33,958 nucleotides of DNA from Mariprofundaceae bacterium (GTDB lineage Bacteria; Pseudomonadota; Zetaproteobacteria; Mariprofundales; Mariprofundaceae), in NCBI GenBank assembly GCA_027018935.1, contig JALUXZ010000233.1, forward strand, positions 1-33,958, read 5' to 3'. Made by a program: the position numbers and the translations under genes. Positions 13,988 to 21,791 of this stretch are shown one piece after another (position 1 is the first letter of the stretch; every line of letters starts with the position of its first letter). The notes beneath the pieces are model-generated. The model did not search any database. It saw only the letters and a program-made list of their open reading frames with translations, and was not told the origin of the DNA.

Positions 13988-15571
13988 CTACACTCCCGTT
14001 TTCAAGCGTCGCATAAGTTGCTCTGGAAACTGCTCAATCACCATATCCTGTATCACTTCGCTAACATCGTATGGTAAACACAACAATTCAAGCTGGGCAC
14101 TTAATGGCTTTAATATAGCAAAAGCAGCCCCCACTTCCCCGCCTCGCGGCTGACCAACCGAGCCTGGGCAAATCAAGCTGGTTTGATAAGCATCCAAATC
14201 AATATGCGAATCTTTAAGACAGATAGCTTCATCCGCCTGCAAAACATAAACCCCCTGCAAATGACTATGCCCATGCAGAGCAAAGCGAAAACCATGCTCT
14301 TGCAGCCAAGCAATATTCGCCTTCGCTGTTCGATTATATACATACGCATTAAAAAAAGTTTTATCCACAGGCGCACCATGCACAGCAAGCCACGGGCGAC
14401 TGATCATACGCAGCGGCAACCGCCTTAAATATTTACGATCTTCTTTCGCAAGGCATTGTATCGACCATTCCGCTGTCCAAGATGATGACGATGTCATGCT
14501 ACGCACCATATTGCCACTACCTACGGCATGATCATGATTCCCGCGTAGGCTAATCGCCCCAACATTGCGTAATAAATCAATGCAAGCTTTGGGATGAGGC
14601 CCATAACCCACCAAATCACCCAATACAAAAATACGCTCAATACCACGGTGCCGCACCTCGGTAAGCACCACTTCTAAAGCTGGTAAATTCGCATGCACAT
14701 CTGCCAAAATAGCAATCGGCTCATCTTCATGAAAACATTTGGAAAATTCGTCTAAATCCTTAAAGTTTTGCTGTGTTCCTCCGATATTCCCCACAGTAGA
14801 AGTGTCACCATAACGCAACACAGAAACCAGTGCTGTCGCAGCATCTTGAACAGGTCCATCAGGGAAAAACATGCCATGCAATTGCTCTGCCATAACTTGC
14901 GATGCATCCAGACCGGGCACATCTTGAAAGTAATGATGCAAATGATTGTTCAAGCAAACAGCAAACTGATTAACAGATACTGTATCAAACCACTTTAAAC
15001 TATAGCGCCGCAGCCAGCCTGCCAATAAGGCACTAAATGCATGAAAATGATCCCATTCAAATATATCATCATCCAAATAATAAAGCTTATCACCATCCAA
15101 GCCAAAATTGGATAATCCTTCATCCAAACGTTTCTCAACACGTACCGCATAATCAAGGTACATCGCCGTAATATCAGACAATAACTTCAAATGCTCTGGC
15201 AACATCACATCCAACATCTCAAAAATATTGTGTACAGGCTGCAAGCGCTGCGTGATATTTCCAGGGATCCAATGCCCTTCATGCATCATAATAAACCAAT
15301 TGCGCGAAGGATGATAAACCTTGGCTTCACACTCCTTCTTTACATGGTGACCAACCCAAGCAAAGGCAATTTGCTCATCGGCAAACCGCTGTACTGGATG
15401 CAGCTTAACCACATGCGCATCATTGGCATAGAGGGTTGTGGTGCTCTTACCAATAAAATCACCATCCCGCCCCAACTGCTGCTGCTCTTGCTGTAAAACC
15501 TGTTGAATATCAGCGATAGCAACCAAGCTTTCTGCAACGCCACCCACTATTCTCAATGTTTCTATATCCAT
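13988..15571 (-). CDS. Kinase-like domain fused to a calcineurin-like metallophosphoesterase
   Basis: A 527-aa protein. The C-terminal half (about 285-500) is a YfcE-like metallophosphoesterase with all metal ligands in place: ILADVHAN (D-x-H), VLGDLVGYGP (G-D), LRGNHDH, LAVHGAP and FALHGHSH, followed by the CPGSVGQPRGG signature. The N-terminal half (about 30-240) looks like a degenerate aminoglycoside/LPS-kinase-type fold. Its pieces are HVVKLHPVQRF (candidate ATP lysine K56), MMHEGHWIPGNITQRLQP and LDEGLSNFGLDGDKLYYLDDDIF. In the last of these the HxD catalytic pair is not preserved but the Asn and a later Asp are. I prefer ATG 15571, which has GGGAAG in front; ATG 15583 is the alternative. 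It is divergent from the DUF4388-like/GTPase operon, sharing a 70-bp intergenic region with it. Confidence 0.8.
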   Translation of the reverse strand: MDIETLRIVGGVAESLVAIADIQQVLQQEQQQLGRDGDFIGKSTTTLYANDAHVVKLHPVQRFADEQIAFAWVGHHVKKECEAKVYHPSRNWFIMMHEGHWIPGNITQRLQPVHNIFEMLDVMLPEHLKLLSDITAMYLDYAVRVEKRLDEGLSNFGLDGDKLYYLDDDIFEWDHFHAFSALLAGWLRRYSLKWFDTVSVNQFAVCLNNHLHHYFQDVPGLDASQVMAEQLHGMFFPDGPVQDAATALVSVLRYGDTSTVGNIGGTQQNFKDLDEFSKCFHEDEPIAILADVHANLPALEVVLTEVRHRGIERIFVLGDLVGYGPHPKACIDLLRNVGAISLRGNHDHAVGSGNMVRSMTSSSSWTAEWSIQCLAKEDRKYLRRLPLRMISRPWLAVHGAPVDKTFFNAYVYNRTAKANIAWLQEHGFRFALHGHSHLQGVYVLQADEAICLKDSHIDLDAYQTSLICPGSVGQPRGGEVGAAFAILKPLSAQLELLCLPYDVSEVIQDMVIEQFPEQLMRRLKTGV

Positions 15572-15641
15572 TTTACTTCCCATGCATTGAAGTCTATACT
15601 GCAAAAAAATCTTACGGTAGATATTTTATACGAGGAAATAC

Positions 15642-16265
15642 ATGTCAGGTACTACAACACAACCTCAGCCTAACTTTCAACAGCTAAGTTTACTACGAAA
15701 AATACTTGCCCAAAAAAGCACTGGTGCATTATCCTATATGTCACAATCTGGGCACCGTGGGGAAATTACCATTAGCATGGGCAACATTATTGACGAAGTC
15801 CAAGCCTCCAAAGAGTTTCCAATCTTTTTTTCTGAAGCTGTCCAGCGGTGTGACTGGCAAAAAAAACTATTCGGAAATAGCCACGACTCCATAAACCCTA
15901 CAGTCTCTATTAGCCGAGCTATCAACGACATTCAATGGAATTATGAAACCATCATGTCTCTCAAGCAGCTTTTTTTTAAACTACCTCCCGTACGCATTCG
16001 CATGATTCCATTACACCGCTACGAATACAATGATGGACTCACCTACCTTATGCTGTACCAACAATCCGTCAAAACAGATCACTTCTTATTAAAAGACTTT
16101 TTAAACGATGCCGCTGATAGTGAAATGCTCAAACGGCGTGTAAAAGTTCTTGTATTGGGCTATTGTTTGGGACTTATCAGCGCAGTTTCACCACAAGCAA
16201 ACAACGATAAAAACACCAACGCTGGTATTGCAGCACGCATCTTACGTCGCATCAGGGGCATGTAG
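15642..16265 (+). CDS. DUF4388/PATAN-like protein upstream of the GTPase
   Basis: A 207-aa soluble protein. The N-terminal LSLLRKILAQKSTGALSYMSQSGHRGEITISMGNIIDEVQAS follows the DUF4388 (PATAN) pattern: a helix, K-x-T-G-x-L, then a strand pair ending in x-x-G-x-I-x-x-A/V. Such domains often accompany MglA/LC7-type regulators and response regulators. The rest is helical, with an SLKQLFFKLPPVRIRMIP segment and no recognisable catalytic motif. A Shine-Dalgarno GAGGA lies 7 bp before the ATG. Its stop is two bases before the GTPase ATG, so the two are almost certainly co-translated and probably act together. The family call is by pattern and is uncertain in detail. Confidence 0.7.
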   Translation: MSGTTTQPQPNFQQLSLLRKILAQKSTGALSYMSQSGHRGEITISMGNIIDEVQASKEFPIFFSEAVQRCDWQKKLFGNSHDSINPTVSISRAINDIQWNYETIMSLKQLFFKLPPVRIRMIPLHRYEYNDGLTYLMLYQQSVKTDHFLLKDFLNDAADSEMLKRRVKVLVLGYCLGLISAVSPQANNDKNTNAGIAARILRRIRGM

Positions 16266-16267
16266 GC

Positions 16268-16834
16268 ATGACTATTAAAAAAAATATAGCTAAAATACTC
16301 ATTACTGGACCTTTTAATGCTGGCAAAACCACACTGATTAAATTTGTCAGTGATGAACAAACTTCGGGTAAAGATGTGCAAGCCACAGATGCCCTAGCTC
16401 AATACAAAAGCATGACCACCGTAGGGCTTGATTTTGGTATTTTACATGTGGATGATGAACTCGATGTTCACTTGTTCGGTACACCTGGTCAATCTCGCTT
16501 TAATTTCATGTGGAAAATTCTTTCTAAAGGAGCCCTTGGCACTATTTTCTTAATTGATTCAAGTAGCCAGCGCGCCATTGATGAAGGTAAGGCTATGTAT
16601 AAATATTACCGCGAGCTATCCGAGATGCCAATCATTATTGGAGCTACCAAAAGAGACTTGCCAGGAGCCAAAGAGCTTGATGAGCTTGGTCGCGAATTAG
16701 AAACAGGTGACACACCTATCATTCCATGTGATCCACGCAAAAAAGAAGACTCAAAGTTATTGGTTCTATCCCTCTTGCAGGAAATCATCAGCCAATCGAC
16801 CAAGCCCGAAGATGAGTTGCTCTTAGATTTCTAG
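16268..16834 (+). CDS. Small GTPase of the MglA/CvnD (COG2229-like) type
   Basis: A 188-aa protein with a complete set of G motifs. G1 is GPFNAGKTT (14-22), G2 is the T in TTVGLDFG (about 50-57), G3 is FGTPGQ (70-75), G4 is TKRD (127-130), and a G5-like PCDPR is at 153. The G3 form FGTPGQ, followed by RFNFMWKILSKGALGTIFLIDS, is characteristic of the bacterial conservon (CvnD) and MglA-type GTPases that use roadblock/LC7 proteins as GAPs or regulators. The usual DxxGQ aspartate is absent, as in that family. It follows the DUF4388-like gene by 2 bp. It is the only GTPase in the island, so it is the likely hub for the LC7 proteins at 9744-13706. Confidence 0.92.
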   Translation: MTIKKNIAKILITGPFNAGKTTLIKFVSDEQTSGKDVQATDALAQYKSMTTVGLDFGILHVDDELDVHLFGTPGQSRFNFMWKILSKGALGTIFLIDSSSQRAIDEGKAMYKYYRELSEMPIIIGATKRDLPGAKELDELGRELETGDTPIIPCDPRKKEDSKLLVLSLLQEIISQSTKPEDELLLDF

Positions 16835-16925
16835 TCGCTCATATCATAAACTATACCGATGAAAGGTGATTTTGTTTTACCACTCGTCTATGCTTCGCGG
16901 AATTCTGAATATATGAGGTATCATC

Positions 16926-17270
16926 ATGGCTTTTGTTGTCACCCAACTTTGTAAAGATTGCGTAGATACTGCATGCGTTGCGGTATGCCCTGTTGATTGT
17001 TTTTATCAACCCAAAGAAGTTAGCGAAGAAACACCAAACATGCTGCTAATTTCACCAGAAGAGTGCATTGATTGCGCTGTTTGTGAACCTGAATGCCCTT
17101 GGGAAGCTATTTATCCTGAAGAGGATGTGCCTGAAGTGTTTGAATCCGATATTGCTTTGAATGAATTATGCGATACCGAACGTGATAAATTCGACTTGGC
17201 AGAAGTGGAAGAAGATACCCCACCATCGGCTGAAGATGTGGCTGCAAACAAGGCGAAATACGGTCTATAA
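16926..17270 (+). CDS. fdxA: 7Fe-type ferredoxin (FdxA-like)
   Basis: A 114-aa ferredoxin. [27 protein letters not shown] and [25 protein letters not shown] supply the cysteine pattern of the Azotobacter FdI type, which binds one [3Fe-4S] and one [4Fe-4S] cluster. A short insert (KEVSEETPN) separates the two cysteine blocks, and the C-terminal tail is long and acidic. A Shine-Dalgarno GAGGT lies 7 bases upstream. It is followed by a terminator-like hairpin and then rlmN. A soluble electron carrier; its partner cannot be told from the context, although supplying electrons to the radical-SAM enzyme RlmN next door is conceivable. Confidence 0.93.
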   Translation: MAFVVTQLCKDCVDTACVAVCPVDCFYQPKEVSEETPNMLLISPEECIDCAVCEPECPWEAIYPEEDVPEVFESDIALNELCDTERDKFDLAEVEEDTPPSAEDVAANKAKYGL

Positions 17271-17274
17271 TTCC

Positions 17275-17302
17275 ATAGCCGAGGAGAATCATCCTCGGCT
17301 AT
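17275..17302 (+). terminator. Hairpin between ferredoxin and rlmN, terminator-like
   Basis: ATAGCCGAGGA and TCCTCGGCTAT form an 11-bp perfect stem with a 6-nt loop, followed by TTCTTACATG. The U-tract is short, and the rlmN ATG lies only 7 bases after the stem. The hairpin also sequesters GAGGAG, the only purine-rich stretch upstream of rlmN. It may end the ferredoxin message, or it may modulate rlmN translation. Confidence 0.65.
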
Positions 17303-17309
17303 TTCTTAC

Positions 17310-18392
17310 ATGTTAAATGACATAAAAAATAAGCTCGAGCAACGCCCTTACCTGACAGGCATGAATGCCCAAGCATTACTTGCTCTATGTCGTGATGCTG
17401 GTGTGAAAGATATTCATGCTGAAACACTCAATGCTTATATTTTTCGTCGCGGTATGACTGATTGGCATGCTATGCCCGAGATTTCCCAACAATTACGTAC
17501 CTACCTTGACCAACATGTTCGTTTATTTGAGCCAAAACTCATTGCCGACCAACAAGCTGGGGATGGCACACGTAAAATATTACTCGCCATGCCTGATGGC
17601 AAAGAAATTGAAAGTGTACTAATTCCAGCATCTGGCAGACTTACACAATGCGTTTCCACACAGGTTGGTTGTGCGATTGGCTGCAAATTTTGCCTTACTG
17701 CGACAGCCGGACTAACACGCAATTTAAGCACTGCCGAAATCATGAGCCAAGTATTTACCGCCCGCCATATCATGGGGCAACCTGTTACCAACCTTGTATT
17801 AATGGGTATGGGTGAGCCTTTGCACAACTATGATGCTGTGGCTGATTTTGTACGCATGGTGACTGACCCCAAAGGCATGGCATTTTCCCCGCGCCGCGTC
17901 ACCTTATCCACAGCAGGGCTTGTGCCTGCCATTTATCGCATGATTGAAGATGAATTACCTTGCTCTTTGGCAGTGTCTCTCAATGCTACAACAGATGAAA
18001 CACGCAGCCATATCATGCCTATTAACCAAAAGTATCCACTGCAAGAGCTTTTAGCTGCCATGCGTGCCTATATCGACAAACACGGGCGCAAGCGCATCCT
18101 TATTGAGTATGTATTGCTTGGCGGCATTAATGACAGTCTCGAAGATGCCAAACGGCTGATTCAGATGCTTGATGGCATGGCAACAACCATCAATTTACTT
18201 CCCTTCAACCCCTTTTCAGGTAGTCAATGGCAACGCCCTGCGCGCAGCCATGTAGAAGCCTTTCGTGCTGAATTAAAACAAGCTGGCTTTATTGCCGTGG
18301 TACGCGAATCAAAGGGTCGCGATATTTCTGCTGCTTGTGGGCAACTTAAAACCGAAGTAAGCGAACGTAGAAAACTCGCCGCCAAGCTCTAA
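17310..18392 (+). CDS. rlmN: Dual-specificity 23S rRNA/tRNA adenine C2-methyltransferase
   Basis: A 360-aa radical-SAM methyltransferase that modifies A2503 of 23S rRNA and A37 of some tRNAs. The radical SAM motif C-x3-C-x2-C is seen in GCAIGCKFCLTA (about residues 124-135). GEPLHNYD is the SAM-binding GEP motif, and SLAVSLNATTDETR follows. The methyl-carrying second cysteine is at the C-terminus in DISAACGQLKTE. The N-terminal helical domain (about 1-100) binds RNA. No Shine-Dalgarno is available except inside the preceding hairpin; the ATG at 17310 is chosen because it gives the normal family length. Confidence 0.97.
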   Translation: MLNDIKNKLEQRPYLTGMNAQALLALCRDAGVKDIHAETLNAYIFRRGMTDWHAMPEISQQLRTYLDQHVRLFEPKLIADQQAGDGTRKILLAMPDGKEIESVLIPASGRLTQCVSTQVGCAIGCKFCLTATAGLTRNLSTAEIMSQVFTARHIMGQPVTNLVLMGMGEPLHNYDAVADFVRMVTDPKGMAFSPRRVTLSTAGLVPAIYRMIEDELPCSLAVSLNATTDETRSHIMPINQKYPLQELLAAMRAYIDKHGRKRILIEYVLLGGINDSLEDAKRLIQMLDGMATTINLLPFNPFSGSQWQRPARSHVEAFRAELKQAGFIAVVRESKGRDISAACGQLKTEVSERRKLAAKL

Positions 18393-18446
18393 GGCTGGCA
18401 GACTTGGCGATACCCCATTCAAGAAGACGATTTGAAGGAGTTTTTT

Positions 18447-19388
18447 TTGACTACACCGATGCATCAAACATGTGATCTTTGCGGCGGCACAGATTTCGAA
18501 ATTATTTCCGAATATGACCGTCACAACAAAGCTTTAAAAACAGGTCTGTGCCAAGGCTGCGGTTTGGTGATGCATGTGCCGATGCCCAATGAAGATGAAA
18601 TCTCGAAGTATTATGCCAAAGATTATCGCCGTGATTATCATGGTGAAAGCAAACCATCACCACGTCGAATTATGCGTGCATGGAACAATGGGCAACGTAT
18701 TCTTACACAAATAAAGTCGTTCATTCCTGAAAATTCCAAGGTATTTGAAGTAGGCGCTGGTATTGGCTGCACGGTTAAATCATTTGAAGCCGCAGATTTT
18801 CAAGCATCGGGCATTGAGCCAAATACTGATTTCAATAGCTATACCCGCGATGTCTTGCATGCCAATGTAGAAAATATCAATTTATACGATCTTGAAGCAG
18901 ACCACTCACGAGATGTTGTGTTGTTAATCCATGTTATTGAGCATTTTGTTTCCCCCAAACGCGCCTTAACACACATGCGTGGCCTGCTTAAAGACGATGC
19001 TTTGCTGTATATCGAGTGCCCCAATGTTGGTGCGCCATTTGCAACCTTTGGTCGTTTATTTCACTTTGCCCATACCTATAATTTCACCCATGATACGCTG
19101 ATAAATATAGCAAAAGCCGCGGGCTTTGAAGTCGTGCAAACATTCACCGATAATGACAACCCTGATATTCAAATTCTTTTCAAGAAGGTCGCTATACCAG
19201 AGGCTATAAACTTCGATAAAAATGCAGCCAAACGTAGCCATGATTCCATTTTCCGCTACAACTGGCTGACATATAATGTTCGTGCCGATTATTTATTACG
19301 TCGTGCCATCAAACTTAGCTCCTATGCCAAGGAATATATGCAGGCAAATAGCTTCGTAAAAGAATTGGAAGGGCGTTTTAAATCATGA
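18447..19388 (+). CDS. Class I SAM methyltransferase with N-terminal zinc ribbon
   Basis: A 313-aa protein. The N-terminus has two CxxC pairs (CDLC and CQGC, with about 26 residues between) expected to bind zinc. The Rossmann methyltransferase follows: SKVFEVGAGIGCTVKSFEAADF (SAM-binding motif I), GIEPN (motif II) and VVLLIHVIEHFVSPKRALTHM (motif IV, with the IEHF of Methyltransf_23). The preferred start is TTG at 18447, six bases after a strong Shine-Dalgarno GAAGGAG. The first ATG (18459) would be 18 bases away. The stop overlaps the rfaE1 start (ATGA). This domain layout is shared with sugar C-methyltransferases, and the LPS-precursor neighbours suggest a glycan substrate (inference). Confidence 0.82.
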   Translation: MTTPMHQTCDLCGGTDFEIISEYDRHNKALKTGLCQGCGLVMHVPMPNEDEISKYYAKDYRRDYHGESKPSPRRIMRAWNNGQRILTQIKSFIPENSKVFEVGAGIGCTVKSFEAADFQASGIEPNTDFNSYTRDVLHANVENINLYDLEADHSRDVVLLIHVIEHFVSPKRALTHMRGLLKDDALLYIECPNVGAPFATFGRLFHFAHTYNFTHDTLINIAKAAGFEVVQTFTDNDNPDIQILFKKVAIPEAINFDKNAAKRSHDSIFRYNWLTYNVRADYLLRRAIKLSSYAKEYMQANSFVKELEGRFKS

Positions 19389-20302
19389 TCTTGGTGATTG
19401 GTGACATCATTGTTGATGAATTTGTCCTTGGCGATGTATCTCGCATTTCACCCGAAGCACCTGTGCCGGTGGTTCATGTTGAAAAAGTCGAGCGTCGATT
19501 AGGCGGCTCTGCCAATGTTATTCGCAACCTGCATGCATTAGAACAAGCATCGGCGATGTTTGGTGTCGTGGGAGATGATGAGCCTGGCACTTGGGTTCAC
19601 AAACGTTTGGCTGAACTTGATGCCGCCCACGCAGGTGTACTCACCAAAAAGAATGGTCGCCCTACTGCCATTAAAACCCGTGTAATTGCCCGCCATCAAC
19701 AAGTTGTACGCTTTGATAAAGAATGGTCAACACCCTTGCAAAAAGATATGCATGCAAGCTTGCTCGAACATTTAAAAAGCCAACTTGCCAACACCAAAGC
19801 CATTATTTTATCCGATTATGCAAAAGGCGTACTAACCCCTGAATTTTTAGAGCTATTGATTCCATCACTGGCTGGTAAAATTATTGCTGTTGACCCAAAA
19901 CCCGACCACACAAGTGCTTACCGTGGTGCAACTTTTATCACACCCAATCTGCACGAAGCCGCCGACATGGCCAGCATGGATAACATCAACGAAGATACAC
20001 ATGTCGAAGCCATTGCTCGCAAACTTCATCAGATGCTAAACTTGAAATACACACTCATCACACGCTCTGAACGAGGCATGACTTTATTTGATGGTGATAT
20101 TTGCCATCATATCCCAACAGCTGCCCGTGATGTTTTTGATGTCACAGGGGCTGGTGATACCGTCATTGCGGTATTTACCACGTGTTTATGCAATGGTGAC
20201 TCTCCGCTTCTGGCTGCACAAACGGCAAATAAAGCTGCGGGTGTTGTGGTTGGCAAGGTGGGCACTGCCACTGCCAATTGGCAAGAAATTAAGGCTTATT
20301 AA
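19385..20302 (+). CDS. rfaE1: D-glycero-beta-D-manno-heptose-7-phosphate kinase
   Basis: A 305-aa PfkB-fold sugar kinase that matches the kinase half of HldE/RfaE. It phosphorylates heptose 7-phosphate at C1 on the way to ADP-heptose for LPS inner core. Signatures are VDEFVLGDVSRISPEAPVPV, RLGGSANVIRNL, IILSDYAKGVL, VDPKPDHTSAYRGATFITPN and the PfkB catalytic DVTGAGDTVIAVF. The adenylyltransferase half is absent, so this is the split form and an rfaE2 gene is expected elsewhere. It starts within the ATGA overlap with the methyltransferase, and kdsB begins 2 bp after its stop. Confidence 0.93.
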   Translation: MILVIGDIIVDEFVLGDVSRISPEAPVPVVHVEKVERRLGGSANVIRNLHALEQASAMFGVVGDDEPGTWVHKRLAELDAAHAGVLTKKNGRPTAIKTRVIARHQQVVRFDKEWSTPLQKDMHASLLEHLKSQLANTKAIILSDYAKGVLTPEFLELLIPSLAGKIIAVDPKPDHTSAYRGATFITPNLHEAADMASMDNINEDTHVEAIARKLHQMLNLKYTLITRSERGMTLFDGDICHHIPTAARDVFDVTGAGDTVIAVFTTCLCNGDSPLLAAQTANKAAGVVVGKVGTATANWQEIKAY

Positions 20303-20304
20303 AT

Positions 20305-21069
20305 ATGCCAAAAGCACCGAGCAATAAGGTGAACATTGCCGTTGGTATTCCTGCACGCTTTGCCTCTACACGTTTTCCTGGCAAGCCACTTGCAGATTTA
20401 GCAGGCAAGCCAATGATTGTACATGTCATTGAGCGAGCCAAGCAAGCCAATATTGGTCATGTATTTGTAGCCACCGATGATGAGCGTATTGCAGCAGTTG
20501 CGCGTGCTGCTGATTGTGATGTTTTTATGAGCCATAGCGAACACAACAGTGGTAGTGAGCGCTTGGCTGAAGCTGTACAAGATATGAATTGCGATATTGT
20601 GGTCAATGTTCAGGGCGATGAGCCTTTGATTGACCCACTTGCTATTCAAGCCGTCATTCAACCCTTTATAACAGAAGCAAAGCTTGCAATGGCAACCCTT
20701 GCTCATCCATTGTTGCGCGATGAAGACCTGCATGACCCCAATGTTGTCAAAGTTGTTTGCAATGCCAAAAATCATGCCATGTATTTTAGCCGTGCTGCCA
20801 TTCCTTTTCCTCGCAACCCAGCATCATCCACAGCATTACAACACGTTGGGCTATATGCCTACACCAAAGATTTCCTCCTTAATTATAAGAATCTAGGAGA
20901 ATGTGAAAGCGGCGACTCAGAGCAGCTAGAGCAGTTACGTGTCTTGCATCATGGGCACAGCATTGCTGTCAGTATTGGCAACTTCCACTGCTTGGGCGTT
21001 GATACACCAGAAGATTTAAAACGCGCAGAAAAACAGCTACAAAACTCACAAAACAAACAACAATCGTAA
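20305..21069 (+). CDS. kdsB: 3-deoxy-manno-octulosonate cytidylyltransferase
   Basis: A 254-aa enzyme that activates KDO as CMP-KDO for lipid A assembly. Recognisable motifs are VGIPARFASTRFPGKPLADLAGKPMI (nucleotide-binding loop), VFVATDD, NSGSERLAEA and NVQGDEPLIDP. The later FSRAAIPFPRNP and GLYAYTKDFL, with EQLEQLRVLHHG, are also typical. It is translationally linked to rfaE1, giving a small LPS-precursor operon: methyltransferase-rfaE1-kdsB. No terminator is clear in the 283-bp gap that follows. Confidence 0.97.
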   Translation: MPKAPSNKVNIAVGIPARFASTRFPGKPLADLAGKPMIVHVIERAKQANIGHVFVATDDERIAAVARAADCDVFMSHSEHNSGSERLAEAVQDMNCDIVVNVQGDEPLIDPLAIQAVIQPFITEAKLAMATLAHPLLRDEDLHDPNVVKVVCNAKNHAMYFSRAAIPFPRNPASSTALQHVGLYAYTKDFLLNYKNLGECESGDSEQLEQLRVLHHGHSIAVSIGNFHCLGVDTPEDLKRAEKQLQNSQNKQQS

Positions 21070-21271
21070 TTTCATAAAAAAATAACCCACTTTAACCCAC
21101 ACGCCCAGAACCCTTTGTTCTTAAATAAGAAAAATTTCATTTATTCCATATATAACAATAACTTATAAAACACTTCAAAAGAACTTGATTCACAAGTCAC
21201 GCAAACCCCCTATAAATACAACGATTTACCATAACACTATGAAATATATGATTAATTATTATGCAATATCA

Positions 21272-21300
21272 TTGACATCCATAAAAATATGGTCGATATT
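21272..21300 (+). promoter_or_regulatory. Sigma-70-like promoter of the dcw cluster
   Basis: A perfect -35 TTGACA (21272-21277) is separated by 17 bp from a -10 GATATT (21295-21300). Transcription would start near 21307, right at the MraZ boxes and about 46 bp before the mraZ ATG. The upstream part of the gap (21070-21271) is AT-rich, and I see no other site in it. Confidence 0.75.
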
Positions 21301-21308
21301 GTCGGCAA

Positions 21309-21326
21309 GTGGGTAAGTGTGGGTAA
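21309..21326 (+). promoter_or_regulatory. MraZ operator (two boxes)
   Basis: GTGGGTAA occurs twice with 10-bp periodicity (GTGGG, 5 bp, GTGGG). This matches the direct repeats bound by the MraZ ring in other bacteria. The boxes sit at about +3 to +20 of the predicted promoter, a position suited to autorepression. A third box, common in other species, is not evident. Confidence 0.8.
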
Positions 21327-21352
21327 TAACACACGGGAGAATAACGACAAGC

Positions 21353-21790
21353 ATGTTTATCGGTAATTACGCAAATACAATGGATAACAAAGGTCGGGTG
21401 AATGTGCCTGCTGCCTTTCGTGATGCATTGCGCAAAGATTACGATGATGATCGCATGGTCATTACCCGAGATATTCGTGATGCATGCTTGCGTGTATACC
21501 CGATGATGGAATGGCAGGCTTTCCTAGATAAATTAAACCTCATTCCATCGTCCAATCCCACATTGCGCCGCATTCAACGCCGTGTTGTTAGCTCGGCAAT
21601 TGAATGCACGGTTGATAAACAAGGGCGCGTCCTACTACCGCAATCCTTGCGTGAACATGCAAGCCTGTCTAAATCGGTGCAATTTGCAGGCTCGTCAAAT
21701 ACTGTTGAGATATGGGATGCCCAGCTATGGCAGCTTGAAATAGAGAATGATGCCATAGACCCCGATACGCTTGAGCAGTTGGGAATCTAA
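21353..21790 (+). CDS. mraZ: Transcriptional regulator MraZ
   Basis: A 145-aa protein with two SpoVT-AbrB-type DNA-binding repeats, marked by DNKGRVNVPAAFR (about residue 12) and DKQGRVLLPQSLR (about residue 85). MraZ forms a ring and represses the dcw operon by binding GTGGG direct repeats such as those at 21309-21326. The frame is open from 21317, but that start would fall inside the operator. ATG 21353 (MFIGNYANTMDNKGR) is the normal family N-terminus and has GGGAG upstream, at a rather long distance (13 bp). First gene of the cluster; rsmH starts 1 bp after its stop. Confidence 0.96.
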   Translation: MFIGNYANTMDNKGRVNVPAAFRDALRKDYDDDRMVITRDIRDACLRVYPMMEWQAFLDKLNLIPSSNPTLRRIQRRVVSSAIECTVDKQGRVLLPQSLREHASLSKSVQFAGSSNTVEIWDAQLWQLEIENDAIDPDTLEQLGI

Positions 21791-21791
21791 C

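Noticed and set aside
21301-21335. A third MraZ box (GTCGG at 21301 or CGGGA at 21334)
   Set aside because: Neither matches GTGGG, and their spacing breaks the 10-bp period.
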